Of a stretch of 64,000 nucleotides of DNA, positions 11,901 through 23,600 are shown one piece after another. The DNA is taken from assembly GCA_949130485.1 (NCBI GenBank), contig OX422190.1, positions 9,263,944 to 9,327,943 on the forward strand. The letters run 5' to 3'. How positions within the stretch are numbered: position 1 is the stretch's first letter; each line of letters opens with the position of its first letter. Under the pieces are notes generated by a model. That model was not told the DNA's origin. It ran no database searches and was given only the letters and a program-made list of their open reading frames with translations. The stretch comes from Agelas oroides. Its lineage: Eukaryota; Porifera; Demospongiae; Agelasida; Agelasidae. The translations under genes and the position numbers were made by a program.

Positions 11901-13018
11901 CCTCCCCCATTTTTGTTCTTCGGTTTGCATTCAGTATAATACACAGAAGCGGAAGAATGGCAATTTCCACCACTCTTCCACTTCCATGCATGTATTATCA
12001 AATTGAAGAACAAACGGGGGAGGCCCGGGAACGAGGCTAGGTGTGGTCAGCAACATCATGGAGTGGTAGCAAATACCTACTACCAAAGGCTAAGTCTCAC
12101 ACTCTGAACAACTAACTAAAAGCACACAAAACATGAGCACCATTATAGCTAGCGAGGCAGTATCTACTACACAGTAGTCTTGCTAGATGTGGTCTGCAAC
12201 ATCATTGGAAGAAAGTACCTGGAGGAGGATTAGGAGGTGCAGGTTGTTCTTCACTCTCCTCATCTTCTCCATCCACTGCTGTAAAGACAACAATGCACAA
12301 GATGAAGGGGAGAACAGGTACTAGTAAACATGCAAATGTGGCAAGCACACAGGTATCTGGTAACAATTGTGCCTAACTTCTAGGCCAGGCAACTCAGGCT
12401 GTTGAGAAACAGTCATATAGACTCAGCTGTCTGTGCATCACTACATTCACAAAATGATATAGGGTTCATGCACTGAACAGAATTGTCAATCTGTTTATGC
12501 AATCATAGACAGTAGAGTATAGTATCAGTGATCCAAATATGCATGAGTAGTGTATGTACCTTGGCAAGTAGAGTTGTTGGATCAATTAGCATGCACAGAC
12601 TATCAGACATAAACTGGTATTGTAGTTAGCGATGTTACACAGCTACGTACTCATAATATAATGCATGGTTCACTTAGCCTAGCTACAGAGATACGTATGC
12701 ATTGCATCATGGCTCACCATTTGGTTTCGGTATTATCTCTAGCAAGAACTGTAGATTTCGATGCTTCTCCAAAACACCATAGAAGACTTGATACTGCTTT
12801 GGGACTATCTTGACTTGTCTGTAGACACACTGAACTAGGTCATTAGCTCTTTGAAGTGGAGGGGTGGCTGGGGTGTTCACAATTCTATCATAGTCCTCGT
12901 CACCGAGCAGTCCTTTCGATTTCAGGTTGTTAGCAATAATGGTGAGATTTCCCTGGATTGCCCTAGCAATGTCATTGGCGTTCTCATCAATAGCTTTCAC
13001 TTGAAAAGAAACATCCAT
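8918..13018 (-). CDS. CARD-TM-NB-ARC-TPR STAND protein
   Basis: Exons 13018-12718, 12278-12219 and 11481-8918, both junctions phase 1, give about 974 aa. Residues 1-100 are the CARD-like domain (core GNLTIIANNL, LLGDEDYDRIVNTP). An acidic/proline linker precedes a hydrophobic segment at about 127-148 (LIALVFIPIILALAI), predicted to span a membrane. The NB-ARC follows: Walker A GSPGVGKS (194-201), Walker B LLIIDNCDE (Asp268) and the GxP motif GNVPLALEVVG. The long helical remainder has TPR-like spacing. A second hydrophobic segment lies near 940-958. NB-ARC ATPases oligomerise on ligand sensing and expose an adaptor domain; Apaf-1 is the closest functional analogue. The start codon follows a probable UTR acceptor (CTGCACAG). 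It faces the CARD-PNP gene tail to tail. Confidence 0.85.
11885..12039. mobile_element. MULE-like MITE with 9 bp target duplication
   Basis: The inverted ends begin TATCCTCATTCCCAGGCC on the left and, on the reverse strand of the right end, TAGCCTCGTTCCCGGGCC. Perfect 9 bp direct repeats GGTGTGGTC flank it (11876-11884 and 12040-12048). The interior is also nearly self-complementary (TTGTTCTTC ... GAAGAACAA). It sits in an intron of the NB-ARC gene. Confidence 0.85.
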
Positions 13019-13294
13019 TTTTCTCCTGTGCAGATTGGAGAGGTAAGCAGTTGATCACGGCGACCGTCCAGCTTTATTCTTGCCGCCAGGGAGCCTGAAA
13101 ATTCTGGACTCTCCGAAGACTTCACCTGTCACCACTGAGTACGCGCTACGTTTGTGTGAACTGACGGCAGAGTCGAAATGATCCCGTGGACCGGACGTGG
13201 TAACTTTCTCGATGTTCTTGATAAACTAGCTAGCACACGCAATAGGAAACCATACATGGCTAATAGTTGATATTTAAAACATTTAAAGTATTAA

Positions 13295-13372
13295 AGTGAT
13301 AATGAGCCCAAAGATTAGTGATAATCAGTTGGTAGGCAAACCATGTGCTTGCAAATACAATTAACCAACGTC
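13295..13372 (-). promoter_or_regulatory. Upstream block shared with the CARD-PNP gene
   Basis: Read on the minus strand, it carries GTATTTGCAAGCACATG, TTTGCCTACCAAC and CTCATTATCACTTT in the same order as 4536-4616. It lies 280-350 bp before the NB-ARC start codon. The CARD-bearing duplication therefore included 5' flanking DNA, which suggests shared regulation. Confidence 0.7.
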
Positions 13373-13859
13373 GCCTGCGAAGTGCAACCACCCCACGAAG
13401 ACATTAATGTCATATATGCAAAAGTACATATATAAAAGATAACTATACAATTATTTTGACAATATTCATGCATGTATGCTACAGGAGGTTTGGTCCTGCA
13501 CAAAAATTAACTTGGATTGGGTGACCAAAATTCCACAAATATTTTGGTTTGTATTGTCAGTCTAATGGTCAGAGCAATTCCTAGCGCACACATAGCTTCA
13601 TTTCTCAACTCTAAAGTTGTAACTCTGCATGTGAGTGCTGAGTGAGGATCAAAGCCTCATACTTAGTTCTCAGTGAGTGGGGGCTTTTTCTCCCCTGCAC
13701 CTAAGAGTCTGTACAAACACCCAATATGTCTAATAATCACATACACCTCTGTAATAAAGATAAGTGCATCCTCTTCATACTTTACTAGACATTAGTTATC
13801 TCTTCTATGAACTTCCAGTTGCATATATAATTACATACAGTGTCTCATTTTTGATAAGG

Positions 13860-14150
13860 GTTGCTTGTGGCTTTAGTGGTTAAAGCACTAGCTGGACTGT
13901 GAGGTAAGGGTTCCCAGGTTCCAGTCCCACTTGCAGCAGAGATTTATTTATCTTCTGAGTGCACTCAGCTCTAACTGAGTAGAAGGTTTTTTTCATGTCC
14001 TTCAGACAGGACGTTAAGCTGCTGGTCCTTGGGAACCCCTTAACATGCTATTGGGATTAATTTCCTCGTTAACTGCATCATCCCAGATAAACGTTCTGAG
14101 ATGCTGCAGTTAGCTAGCTGTATCAACCAAAGACTATATAGAACCAGCAA
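13860..14150 (+). repeat. tRNA-derived SINE-like element
   Basis: The head looks like a tRNA: a box-A-like stretch GGCTTTAGTGGTTAAAGCAC followed about 35 bp later by the box-B-like GGTTCCAGTCC. The body continues with GACAGGACGTTAAGCTGC and further unique sequence. The tRNA cloverleaf is not intact and a long tail follows, so this is a SINE and not a tRNA gene. The exact ends are uncertain. Confidence 0.6.
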
Positions 14151-14299
14151 AGGCAACAAATATTGTGTTTTATATTATAAGTAGGTTGGACTACAAAATA
14201 TTGGGAAATTTTCACACAAAAGGTGGAGAACATGACATACAGAAAACAATGCCAACAAAGAACACACTAAGAATTGTACATTTTTACACTCAACAGAAC

Positions 14300-14432
14300 T
14301 TATGTCTTTTTCTGAACAATAAGAGCACTGAGGAGGTTAGCATCAGCGAGTGTCTGTGTGTCATCAGTCAGTTCTCTCCTGGGATAGGTTATCATGAGAA
14401 CATAGCTGGCAGCTGCTAGGTCAGGTCGAGAG
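14300..14432 (-). CDS. Second copy of the p47-type UBX terminal exon
   Basis: A 133 bp block with the same CATCAG acceptor, phase and stop position as the terminal exon at 15131-15263. It encodes 43 residues with the cores RPDLAAASYVLM, RRELTDDTQTLADANLL and VQKKT. It is open and uses conservative replacements (for example N to D, N to S, R to K), which suggests selection. It could be a mutually exclusive last exon of the thioredoxin-UBX gene or a recently duplicated unused exon. Confidence 0.65.
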
Positions 14433-15130
14433 CTGATGGTGTCGTCAAGGAAGTCAAGAGTTTTTCTATCAACATACAACCAGTGAGTACATGCTGCATT
14501 TGTCTAGCTAGCTAGACAAGTATATATCATCACATTACTCTTCCTTGCCTCTGTACTTTGACCTCTACTTAAACACAAACTAATGTCTGTACAGGTTTTC
14601 ATGCAGCAGAGATCATGGGTTTGGTGTGTAATGACGAAGCATTACATGGGTCTCCAGGCTCTGCCCTTGTGAGAACTGCAACTGGAATGCTCCAGGGAAC
14701 ACAAGGAGGATATAATACATGCAGATCTCCCAGGCCTTCACTCAATTGCCCTCCAGTGTTCAAGATATTATCTGAATTGGCCAGCTTCCCCTGTGCAGTC
14801 GATTCCTGAGAACCTCTCATATTGTTTGTTTGTTTGTTTGTTTGTTTGTTGAAAAGACCAATTTGTTTTTTCCAAAATAGTTCTACCACCAGTGTATTTT
14901 TTAATCCTGCACCCACAAATAGACACCTCAAAAAAAAAAGAAAAAAAAAAAGATGTACAACATAAAATTCTATATAACAGAGAAGAGAAATAGTAACCAA
15001 TACAGGTTGTTAGGAGTGATGGTCGGAGAAATTTTTAATAGATAGGGAACTTTTCACACAAAAGGTGGAGAACATGACACACAGAAAACAATGTCAACAA
15101 AGAACACACTACAATAGAACTCATGCGCAT
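14433..15130. other. Spacer between duplicated terminal exons
   Basis: Contains a (TTTG)n run near 14822-14850, an A-rich tract near 14929-14952, and a second copy of the AAAGGTGGAGAACATGAC block (about 15060) that also precedes the other terminal exon. No gene of its own. Confidence 0.5.
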
Positions 15131-16905
15131 TTATGTCTTTCTCTGAATAATAAGAGTGTTGAGGAGGTTAGCATCTGCGAGTGTCTGTGTGTCATTGGTC
15201 AGTTCTCTCCTGGGATGGGTTGTCATGAGAACATAGCTAGCAGCCGCCAGGTCAGGTCGAGAGCTGATGGTGTCGTCAAGGAAGGTGAGAGTTTTTGTGT
15301 CAGCCAGTGAGCTGCATTAGTCTAGCTAGCTAGACAGGTTTCTCACTCTAGCTGCATGCAGCTCCTTCATCCACACACCAGACAGTGAGTCAAGTGATTG
15401 TGCTTTTCTCCTTATGGCAACAAAATTTACTACTCATCAACTATACAATTTTCGACAGTCTGTATCTACAGACAGAGAATATAATCTCAGTTATCTACAG
15501 ACAGGGAATATACATAGGTGGAATCATTGCTTGATGTAGTGACTGAAAGGATACTATGAGATGAACCGATGGAGATCTCCAATGGTGTGGGTGTGGTTAA
15601 ACTTCTCTCTCAACCTGTGAAGAACACATTAATTTATTTAATTTCTGCAAAGTACATATTACATCAGCTCTCAATCTTGTACACGTACACACACTGGTAG
15701 TTGTGAATTTAAGTAGTCTCATTCCCAGGTTCCCTTGCAGCAAGAGAGTTTGGGAATGAGGATTACATAATAATTATGACAGATGTTGATGTGCTGTTCA
15801 TTGTACTTGATCAATGACTTCACTATATAACTCACCTGGATCCATCTGCCAGCCTGATCTGCACCGTGGTGGTAGGTAGGGAGGGGTCGACAGTGACAGG
15901 ATCAGGAAGTACAGGCTGCTCCTCACTCTCCTCCCTGTCTCCTCTACCCACTGCACCCTCGTCACCTCCCTCCTCCTTCTTCTCCTCCCCACCACTCCTC
16001 CTCTCTCTAGTTCTTTCTCTCACTCCCTCCTCTCTAACAATCTGTCTCTCCTCCTCCTCCTCCTCTCCACTGTGTGCAAGTGTTCCATATGTTCATGACT
16101 AGCAAGAACATTAACGCCCTCATCTCCCACCTCTCCCTCACTCCCCACTTTCCTCACCCCTTCCCCTTCCTCTTTCCCTTCCCTTCCTTCCCTCCCTCCT
16201 CCTTCCCTGTCCCTCCCTTCCTATTTCTCCCTCTTTCCCTCTCCCTCCCTCCCTCCTCCCCTGCTCCCACCTGAGTCCTTTCTCTGCTCCCTTGCCCTCC
16301 AGAAAGTGTTTGATTGCAGCCACTAGTCGCTCAGGATTAGCACCACTGAACTGTGTGTGTGTGCGTACATACGTGGAGGGGGGTGAAAGAAGGTGTTCAT
16401 ACCGAGACTAATTGCATGACTCTAAGTTCCCGCTCAAGTCCACCCTCAATCTTTAACACGTGTTACAGTGCCACATAGAAAGTTAAATATTAGCATATTG
16501 GCACATTCGAATGCGCCAATACACAGGGCCTACACATGCTTCAGAGATGCATGAATATCTGATGCATTTACGAAGTGTGTGTGAGCCTAACCCTAATTAG
16601 CCCTAGCAATACCGCACTTGAAACACGGCAATGTGATTGAAACACGGCAATGTGATTGAAACACGGCAATGTGATTGAAACACGGCAATGTGATTGAAAC
16701 ACGGCAATGTGATTGAAACACGGCAATGTGATTGAAACACGGCAATGTGATTGAAACACGTGATGAAATAACCATTCTACATGTGACCACCACATGCAAG
16801 TCCCCATTCCGAAACATGTACATGTTTACCTGATAGAGTACTTTTTTCTTTCTGAAGAACACAAACATCGGTACTGCATCCACATCACACTTGGTGACTG
16901 CACCC

Positions 16906-16974
<69 letters not shown>

Positions 16975-19324
16975 TATGGAGTAGGTGAGTAAGTTCCAAG
17001 GTAGTATTGATCAGCATCTCGACCCATTCTTGTCTCAACAGTAACAGGTGGGTATTCTACTGACAGGAAGTTGTAGATTCTGTTTCATATATTGCAGGAA
17101 CCCCAATCAATCATCGCCAAGACTCAGGTAATTAATCACATGTAACAACTATCATATTGAGTACATAATACAATGTGGCTGTCCCAGCTAGAAAGTGGAT
17201 ATTATTCTGTTGCATATTTTGAGTGCATCATTGAGTTTGAAGTGCTATGGTGCCGAACTTCTGCTAAGGGCTGGACTCATATGCACTTTGTAAAGTCATG
17301 AATATCTGATGCATCTCTGAAGTGCACATGAGCCCCACCCTTAATGGAAGGTCAGTGCTACAGCATGTCAAACTCTGTGATGAGCTCAACAAATGTGTCC
17401 TTGAATAATATTCGATTTCTATCCCGGACTGCCACATACACACAACTACATGTATGTACAGTTAACAGTAGCTGCTATACCTTGCACTTGTCTGCGTCCA
17501 CTAGGAGGAACCTGGCTGCAGTGTAGCGTTCACTGAGCACTTCAAACACCGGGTCTATGAACTCTGACCACGGGCACCTGGTGAATAGATACTGATCCAT
17601 TATGTACATGTACAAAATAAGCACAATTTAATGCAGGAAACATTTACCACAGCGCCAGGATGAAAGCTGACCAGAAGTGGTTACTAAAGATACTCGATCC
17701 CCTTCTCTTCTTCTTACATCAATTTTACTTCCTATCACTCAGTAGCCAGTGTCTGCCTGTGGCCGGACCCAGGCTACTATAGTACAATTACAACAGATTC
17801 TGATTTTCTCCCGCCCCCCCCCCCCCTCCCCAACTCCTGTGTGTAAATATTTATGCAATTGAATGAAGAGTTATACCATGAGCTATTATCCCAATTGTCC
17901 CACTCACCGATCACTTGTGAAGTCCACCACCACAAGAGTCTTCCCTGCCTGTGTCAGCTCATGCTCAAACTCTTCATCACTAGTGATGCTCCGGACACCT
18001 CCCTTGGGCTCCGGCTCCTGGGAGCGTCTCCTCTCTTCCCCAACACTCCTCCCCTCTTCTTTCACTCTCTCCAGTTCACTCTGCTTCCTCCCTTCTCTTA
18101 CTCCCTCACCTCCACCAGTCAGTTTCTCCTTTGCTGGTGTTGACGTGGGAGGTAGAAAGGAGGAGGATGAGGAGGAGGGGGGTGGGGAGGAGGAGGTGCC
18201 TGCAGTGTCAGGATCGTCCTTGGTACCAAGACTGTGTGGTGGTGCATGTGGTGTGAGTGTTTGGGGAGGGAGGGGGGAGGGAAGGGGGAGGGTGGCGAAT
18301 AAGAGCAATCAGACTGCAGGTACACATACCCTATTACACCTTCCCAACTCCTTCACAGTCCCCGCTCCAGTCCACTCGCATCCCTTCCATGGGAATTTTC
18401 CTACTTTTTTTTTGTATCCCTCACCTGTGTCCCTTCCCTGGGAATGAGAATCTCCTGCACTTGACTCCTTAACTCCTTCCTCCCCATTCCTCCCTCTCCC
18501 TTCCTCCCCCTCCCCGGCTCTCCCTTCTTCCCATCCCTCACCTGTGTCCCTTCCCTGGAAAGTATGCTCCCTTTCCCTCCAGAAAATGTTTGATTGTCAT
18601 CACCAGTCGCTCAGAGTTAGCACCACTGAACTGTAAGTGTGCACAGAGGAGAGAAAAGAAACTCTAAAAGTGCATGAGCATGTGGGACGTTCTCTGCTTT
18701 GTGAAGGTTCGGGACTCTAGCTCTTGGACAGACAGAAACAAAAGATGTCAAGATCGTTCTGACCCCTCCCTCCATCATCTACGCTCTGTCTAGAGAGAGA
18801 GCGTAGATGAAGGAGGGAGGGGTCAAATCTTCATTTCCCTGTTCATTACTGTCAGTGGTCAAAGAATTGAGGCATGGGAAAGGCCTAGGATTTTAAGTAA
18901 TTTGTAATGTGTACATAACTATATGAGCAGGGACTGTCTCACTCCACTTATGGTACATCCCTACCTTGTGCAGTAGTTTTGCCTTTCTGAAGAACGCAAA
19001 TGTTGGGTATGCATTCAGACCATACTTGACGACTGCACCCTAGAGAGAGAAAGAGAAAGAAAGAGAGGAATCACAAAAAGTAACTGAATGGACACGACAA
19101 TGGACAAACTGTAAAAAGACATGACAGAAATGGACAAAACACATAAAACTGCTGTACCCTGCACTCCTCTGAGTCCACCTGGAGGAACTCAGCTTCAGTG
19201 AACTGCTCACTGAGGACGGCAAAGATCGGGTCCATGATCACCGACCAACCACACCTGGGGGAGACAGAGAAATGGGGTTAACAAGTCACAGGAGAATAGG
19301 GAAAGCATAGCTCTCAAACTCACT

Positions 19325-19361
<37 letters not shown>

Positions 19362-19408
19362 TACAGGCAGGCAGGCAGGCAGGCAGACATACAGGCAGGC
19401 AGGCAGGC

Positions 19409-19471
<63 letters not shown>

Positions 19472-19664
19472 TACACATGTAAAATTTTGGGCAACTAGCA
19501 AGATAGGCAAATGTAATATGCACATGGACTGTCCTGCAGCTGTCTTTAACCCACCAATCAGCAGTGAAGTCCACGACCACAAGCGTCTCTCCTGCCTCTC
19601 TCAGCTCACGTTCAAACTCTCCATCACTAGTGATGATCCGCACACGTCCTTGGGACTCAGTCAC
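15131..19664 (-). CDS. Thioredoxin-thioredoxin-UBX (p47/NSFL1C-type) fusion protein
   Basis: Eleven exons: 19664-19555, 19254-19158, 19039-18965, 18630-18542, 18231-17908, 17577-17481, 16904-16830, 16350-16271, 16069-15836, 15614-15555 and 15263-15131. Phases agree throughout, giving 457 codons from the first mapped exon. Thioredoxin domain 1 (about 1-123) has VVVDFTADW then CGWS where classical thioredoxins have CGPC; domain 2 (about 205-315) has CPWS. A Ser/Pro then Glu/Arg-rich linker (124-205) separates them, and a second acidic linker precedes the UBX domain (cores TVQIRLADGSR, EKFNHTHTIGDLHRFI, RPDLAAASYVLMTTHP), which matches the p47 cofactor of the p97/VCP ATPase. p47-type UBX domains bind p97. 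The initiator Met is not certain: the first exon starts GTG after CTCTAG, so a short upstream coding exon is needed. Confidence 0.82.
15930..16270. repeat. Low-complexity polypyrimidine/purine tract, partly coding
   Basis: CTC/CCT-rich plus strand. Within 15836-16069 it encodes an acidic Glu/Arg/Gly linker of the thioredoxin-UBX protein; from 16070 to 16270 it is intron. Similar tracts lie at 17960-18300, 19870-20040, 28540-28690 and 49985-50180. Confidence 0.7.
16480..16610. repeat. Partial copy of the TGGCAGTCC fold-back family
   Basis: Contains GATGCATGAATATCTGATGCAT with flanking sequence shared with the full copies at 17176-17434 and 20182-20437, but lacks recognisable ends. It lies directly before a 19 bp tandem repeat. 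Confidence 0.5.
16615..16762. repeat. 19 bp tandem repeat, about 7.5 copies
   Basis: The unit is GAAACACGGCAATGTGATT, almost without variation. It lies in an intron of the thioredoxin-UBX gene, 70 bp downstream of exon 7. The lack of divergence points to recent expansion. Confidence 0.9.
16907..16971. repeat. (GA)n microsatellite at a splice acceptor
   Basis: On the minus strand this is a (CT)n tract that ends in CTCCAG directly before thioredoxin exon 7, so the repeat serves as its polypyrimidine tract. Confidence 0.85.
17176..17434. mobile_element. Fold-back element, TGGCTGTCC/GGACTGCCA ends
   Basis: The inverted arms run for most of the length: the TGGCTGTCC end pairs with GGACTGCCA, and the centre around ATGAATATCTGATGCAT is symmetric. 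It is a more diverged member of the family seen at 20182-20437 and is intronic. Confidence 0.7.
19323..19470. repeat. (AGAC)n/(AGGC)n tetranucleotide array
   Basis: AGAC runs with two AGGC blocks, in the first intron of the thioredoxin-UBX gene. Reading it as protein gives repeated Cys-Leu-Ser-Val, which is an artefact. Confidence 0.9.
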
Positions 19665-20007
19665 CTAGAGGAGAGGGAGAGAGAGAGAGAGAAGGCTGAG
19701 TACCAGGAAACCTTTAATCGTGCATACTGACATCACATGATAGCTGGGGTAGCTTGTCATAGAGACTGCATCTGTATGGGGAATTCCCTACTCAGGTAGG
19801 CAAGATGGGTCATTTCTACACAAGAGGTGGTGTATCAATAAGCGGGTCCAATGGCTGAACTTTCTTTTGTCATCCCTTTCCTCCCTTTCCTCCCTCTCTA
19901 CATTCCTCCATCCTACAATACATCTTTCCCTCACTTCTCTTCTTCTCTCCTCTCCCTCCCCCCACCTTTCCCTCCCTCCCTCCCTCCCTCCCTCCCTCTC
20001 TACCACC

Positions 20008-20536
20008 CTACTTCCTCACCATCTCTCCTCCCTCTGCGACTTCAACAATTTCTTCTGCAAACTGCGGTATTATCCCACTTGTCACCAGCTCTTGCTGCAT
20101 GTGGGGAGGGGGAGAGGGGGAGGGAGGGGGGAGGAGGAGAGGGGAAGGGGATGGAAGCATGCATGACCGAAACTACAAGTGTGGCAGTCCCATGTAGAAA
20201 TCGAGGTTATTCCGTCGCGCATTTCGATCGCATAGCTGTGTTTAAAGCACTGTATCACAGAACTTCCGTTAACGGCGGGGCTCATATGTGCTTCGTAGAT
20301 GCATGAATATCTAATGAATCTACGAAGTGCATATGAGCCCCACCCTTAACGGAAGTTCAGCGATACGGCGCCTTGAAGGCAGCGATGCGATCAAAGTATG
20401 CAACAGAATAACCTTTGATTTCTATACGGGACTGCCACAAGTGTGTACATATATGTGTACAGCAGTAGCCATGTAAAATAATGCCATTGAAGTTCAGCAG
20501 ATCAAGTCCACACACGCACTCACACGCACACGCACA

Positions 20537-20621
<85 letters not shown>

Positions 20622-23600
20622 CTGCATCTCACAAACATGCACTCCTCTCACACACACACACTACCTCCATGAACTCACACACACACACACTCACCAACTC
20701 TTCCCTAGGAATCTCAAACAGACACTTATCATCACACGACAGTGACAGGACGGCACACTGCAGAAGCATCTCCTGGTCGTCTTGTGACAGCTGAATCCTC
20801 TTGATCGCAGCTGCTATCTCGTTTGACACATGCCAGACTATAATACACGACCCCTCGTACACCCCGTGCAAGCTCATCGCTGGTTTTGGTGTTCCTGTAA
20901 CTGTTGCTACGACATTCTTGACACAGCTGTACATCCAGCTGGCTATCTGGGGACAGTCAACCTTCGCGATAAGAGAGGCCCTGTTCAGAGGAAGCTTATT
21001 GCAACAGCCAGGGTGGAAGTGGAAGCATTGCAAGCATTCATTTGATTCAGGATCTGGAGCCGATGACTGTTTTGGTTGCTCAGTAACCGGTTCATCGACC
21101 GTAATAACCACCTTTTCGTTGTTTTGTTGGACAATGTCAGATTGAGGTACGAGATCGGCGTCTGCACATTGCGGTGGAGCGCTGCTATTTTGTGATGATG
21201 TTTGCTGAACTTGGCAGGCATGTTTTGTACCTTTTTCGGTGTCATCAACTTTGCAAGCTTTCTCATCACCGTCAAACTTACAAGCTTTCTCATCACCCTC
21301 AAGCTTGCATTCATTATCCCCAACTTTGCAAGCCCTCTCTGTATCCTGAAATTTGTAAACTTTCTCTTGAGGCAGACAATCCTGGGACAGATTCGAAAGT
21401 TCACAGGCCTTTTCGTTCTGTGGTGAAATGGCAAATCTTTTGAGTTGCCTGCCTGTTGTCTGTTGAGGGGAACCCCCCAAACGATTTCCTCCTTTTGCCA
21501 TCTCAGAGGAAGAACCGACTGTCAGCTCTCTCGGTCTTGAATCACTGCTACTGCCTTGGCAAGGTGACTTGAAAGGAGCTTCTGGACACTTTTCAGTGGG
21601 GATAGTCAACCCACGATCTCTGTTCCGGAGAAAATCATTGAGTATCTTCATTGCCTCCTCATTCTCAGTTGACTCAATCAGTGTTACCAGGAGATCATGA
21701 TCATCATAGCAATTCCAGTACTTCGCCATGACTGTGAAGAATTCCGTCACAGTCTGTGTGCCCCGGTGCACCTCAGGTTCAATGGCGATAGATTCATCCT
21801 GTCCCTTCAAGGTCGCAAGAGCTAGCTTCATGGAAGCCAACACATCAGCATCTGATTCTGGGTCTTTACTGAGTATTCTGCTCAGTTTGCCGATGAGTTT
21901 CACAAACTGGCGACATTGTGGGGGCATGCGTTTCGGTTTCTTCTGTTGTGGTTCCTGCTTTGTGCTATCGCTGGGGACTGATGTCGGAGGGGCCACTTCA
22001 GGTGGAGTTGATTTGCGTCCTACAAGGTTCTCTTCAAGACACACATTGAAGCACACACAGAGAGAAAGACAAAATTCTCAAGTGGGGTGAACGAAAGTTT
22101 GGCAAGAAAAACTTACCCCTCTGGGCCATAACCCCCCCTTGCTCTTCTCTAATCAACAAAAAAGTCATTTGAGTTGAAGAAGGCAGCGCAACATACTGTA
22201 TGGCAAGAAATTTTTGCGGGACAAAATTTTCGCGGATTGGCCGCTGGCAAAGATTTCGCGAAAATTTTGCGGTTAAAATTTTCGCGGTCTGAGGCAAATC
22301 CGCGAAAACCACGAAAATTTTGTCCCACGAAAATTTCTCGCCATACGGTACTCTCCCACATGCATTGTGCACTTCTGATTACATTTCAACTACTGAAGTA
22401 GAATCACCAGCTATAGTATTGTATGACGTGCAGACTTTTCCACTGGAACCAGACAAATGCTCCAAGAACAAGGAGGAATGACAGCTGGTGGTCTAAAGCT
22501 TACCTCACAGTACCCTCTGAGTAAATTTCATTTCAAACAATCTAAGGGCAGTTTTCTAAATTGATTCACTATGGGCCTGTATCACAGCTCGTATGATTAC
22601 ATTTACATGTAACTACCTTGCATGTACCACTAATTCCTAGCGTCCAACCTTGTTTGACTCCTCCCACCCCCTACTGAATAAACTGTTGACTACATTCCAG
22701 CTACTGAATATCTGATAAGCTACCACACAAACACTGTATCTATACTTTGTATGCTGGGGAATACCAATGCAACTGATTGGACAAGGGTCATTGAACAGTT
22801 ACCATAAATGGTATCTTGTTACTGTGTTGCCACATTGGTTTACTACATGTCACAGCTATCAATCTGACATCCAGGAACATTGACTGGAATGATCGGAATG
22901 TGAGGCAGTTCACTAACTAGGAAGGGAAAACAGCAAACAGTGGGATGAGGGGGAGATAGCGTGGAAGCTGCTGCCCAGAAAATTTAAGTGTCTCAGTTTT
23001 GAGACTATGTAGACCACTTGAGTAAAAAAATTTTTACCACAGCCCAACGCCCATCTAGAGTAGATACAGCAGGTACTGACTTACCGGTGGGTGGGGTTGG
23101 TTGTGCCCAGCTCCGGTTAGGTGGCTCAATGTTGGGGGTCGGAGGTTGTCCCGTGAGTGAATCTGAAGGTAGCAGAGCAGAGCTGCTATAAAGATGAGGA
23201 AGCACTAACTCACTTGTTTGCTTGCAAAGTTCGAACTCTGCAAATAAAACAAATTTCAACATTTGAGCCTTAGGCTTTTCTTCAGAAGAACAAGTGTTTC
23301 CTGTTGGTCCCTATAGATGAGGGTTCTGATGGCACATACAAGGTGGCTGCTTTTTATACCCAGTTCACTGGTTGCAGCAAAAAGTACTTTGGTACTCATC
23401 CTGCAGAGTTAAATACCAAGACTAAGCAAAATCCAGCTTGAGAATCGAACCGTGTCTATGGCCATCTTTCCTCAGCTCCAATGCCAGAGCTCCAGGCTCA
23501 GTTGGTAAGAGCCTCTGACTGGAATTCAGAAGGCCCAGGTTTAAATTAGTCTCGCAAGCCAGACCCTTTCTGTTCTGCAGTGTCGCTCGCTTTCAGTATG

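Noticed and set aside
13860-13960. Functional tRNA gene
   Set aside because: Box A and box B are present but the acceptor and anticodon stems do not form, and a long non-tRNA body follows; called a SINE. The same applies to 33583 and 47797.
19207-19664. Cys-Leu-Ser-Val repeat protein
   Set aside because: Product of the AGAC/AGGC tetranucleotide array in an intron; only its last part overlaps the real thioredoxin exon.
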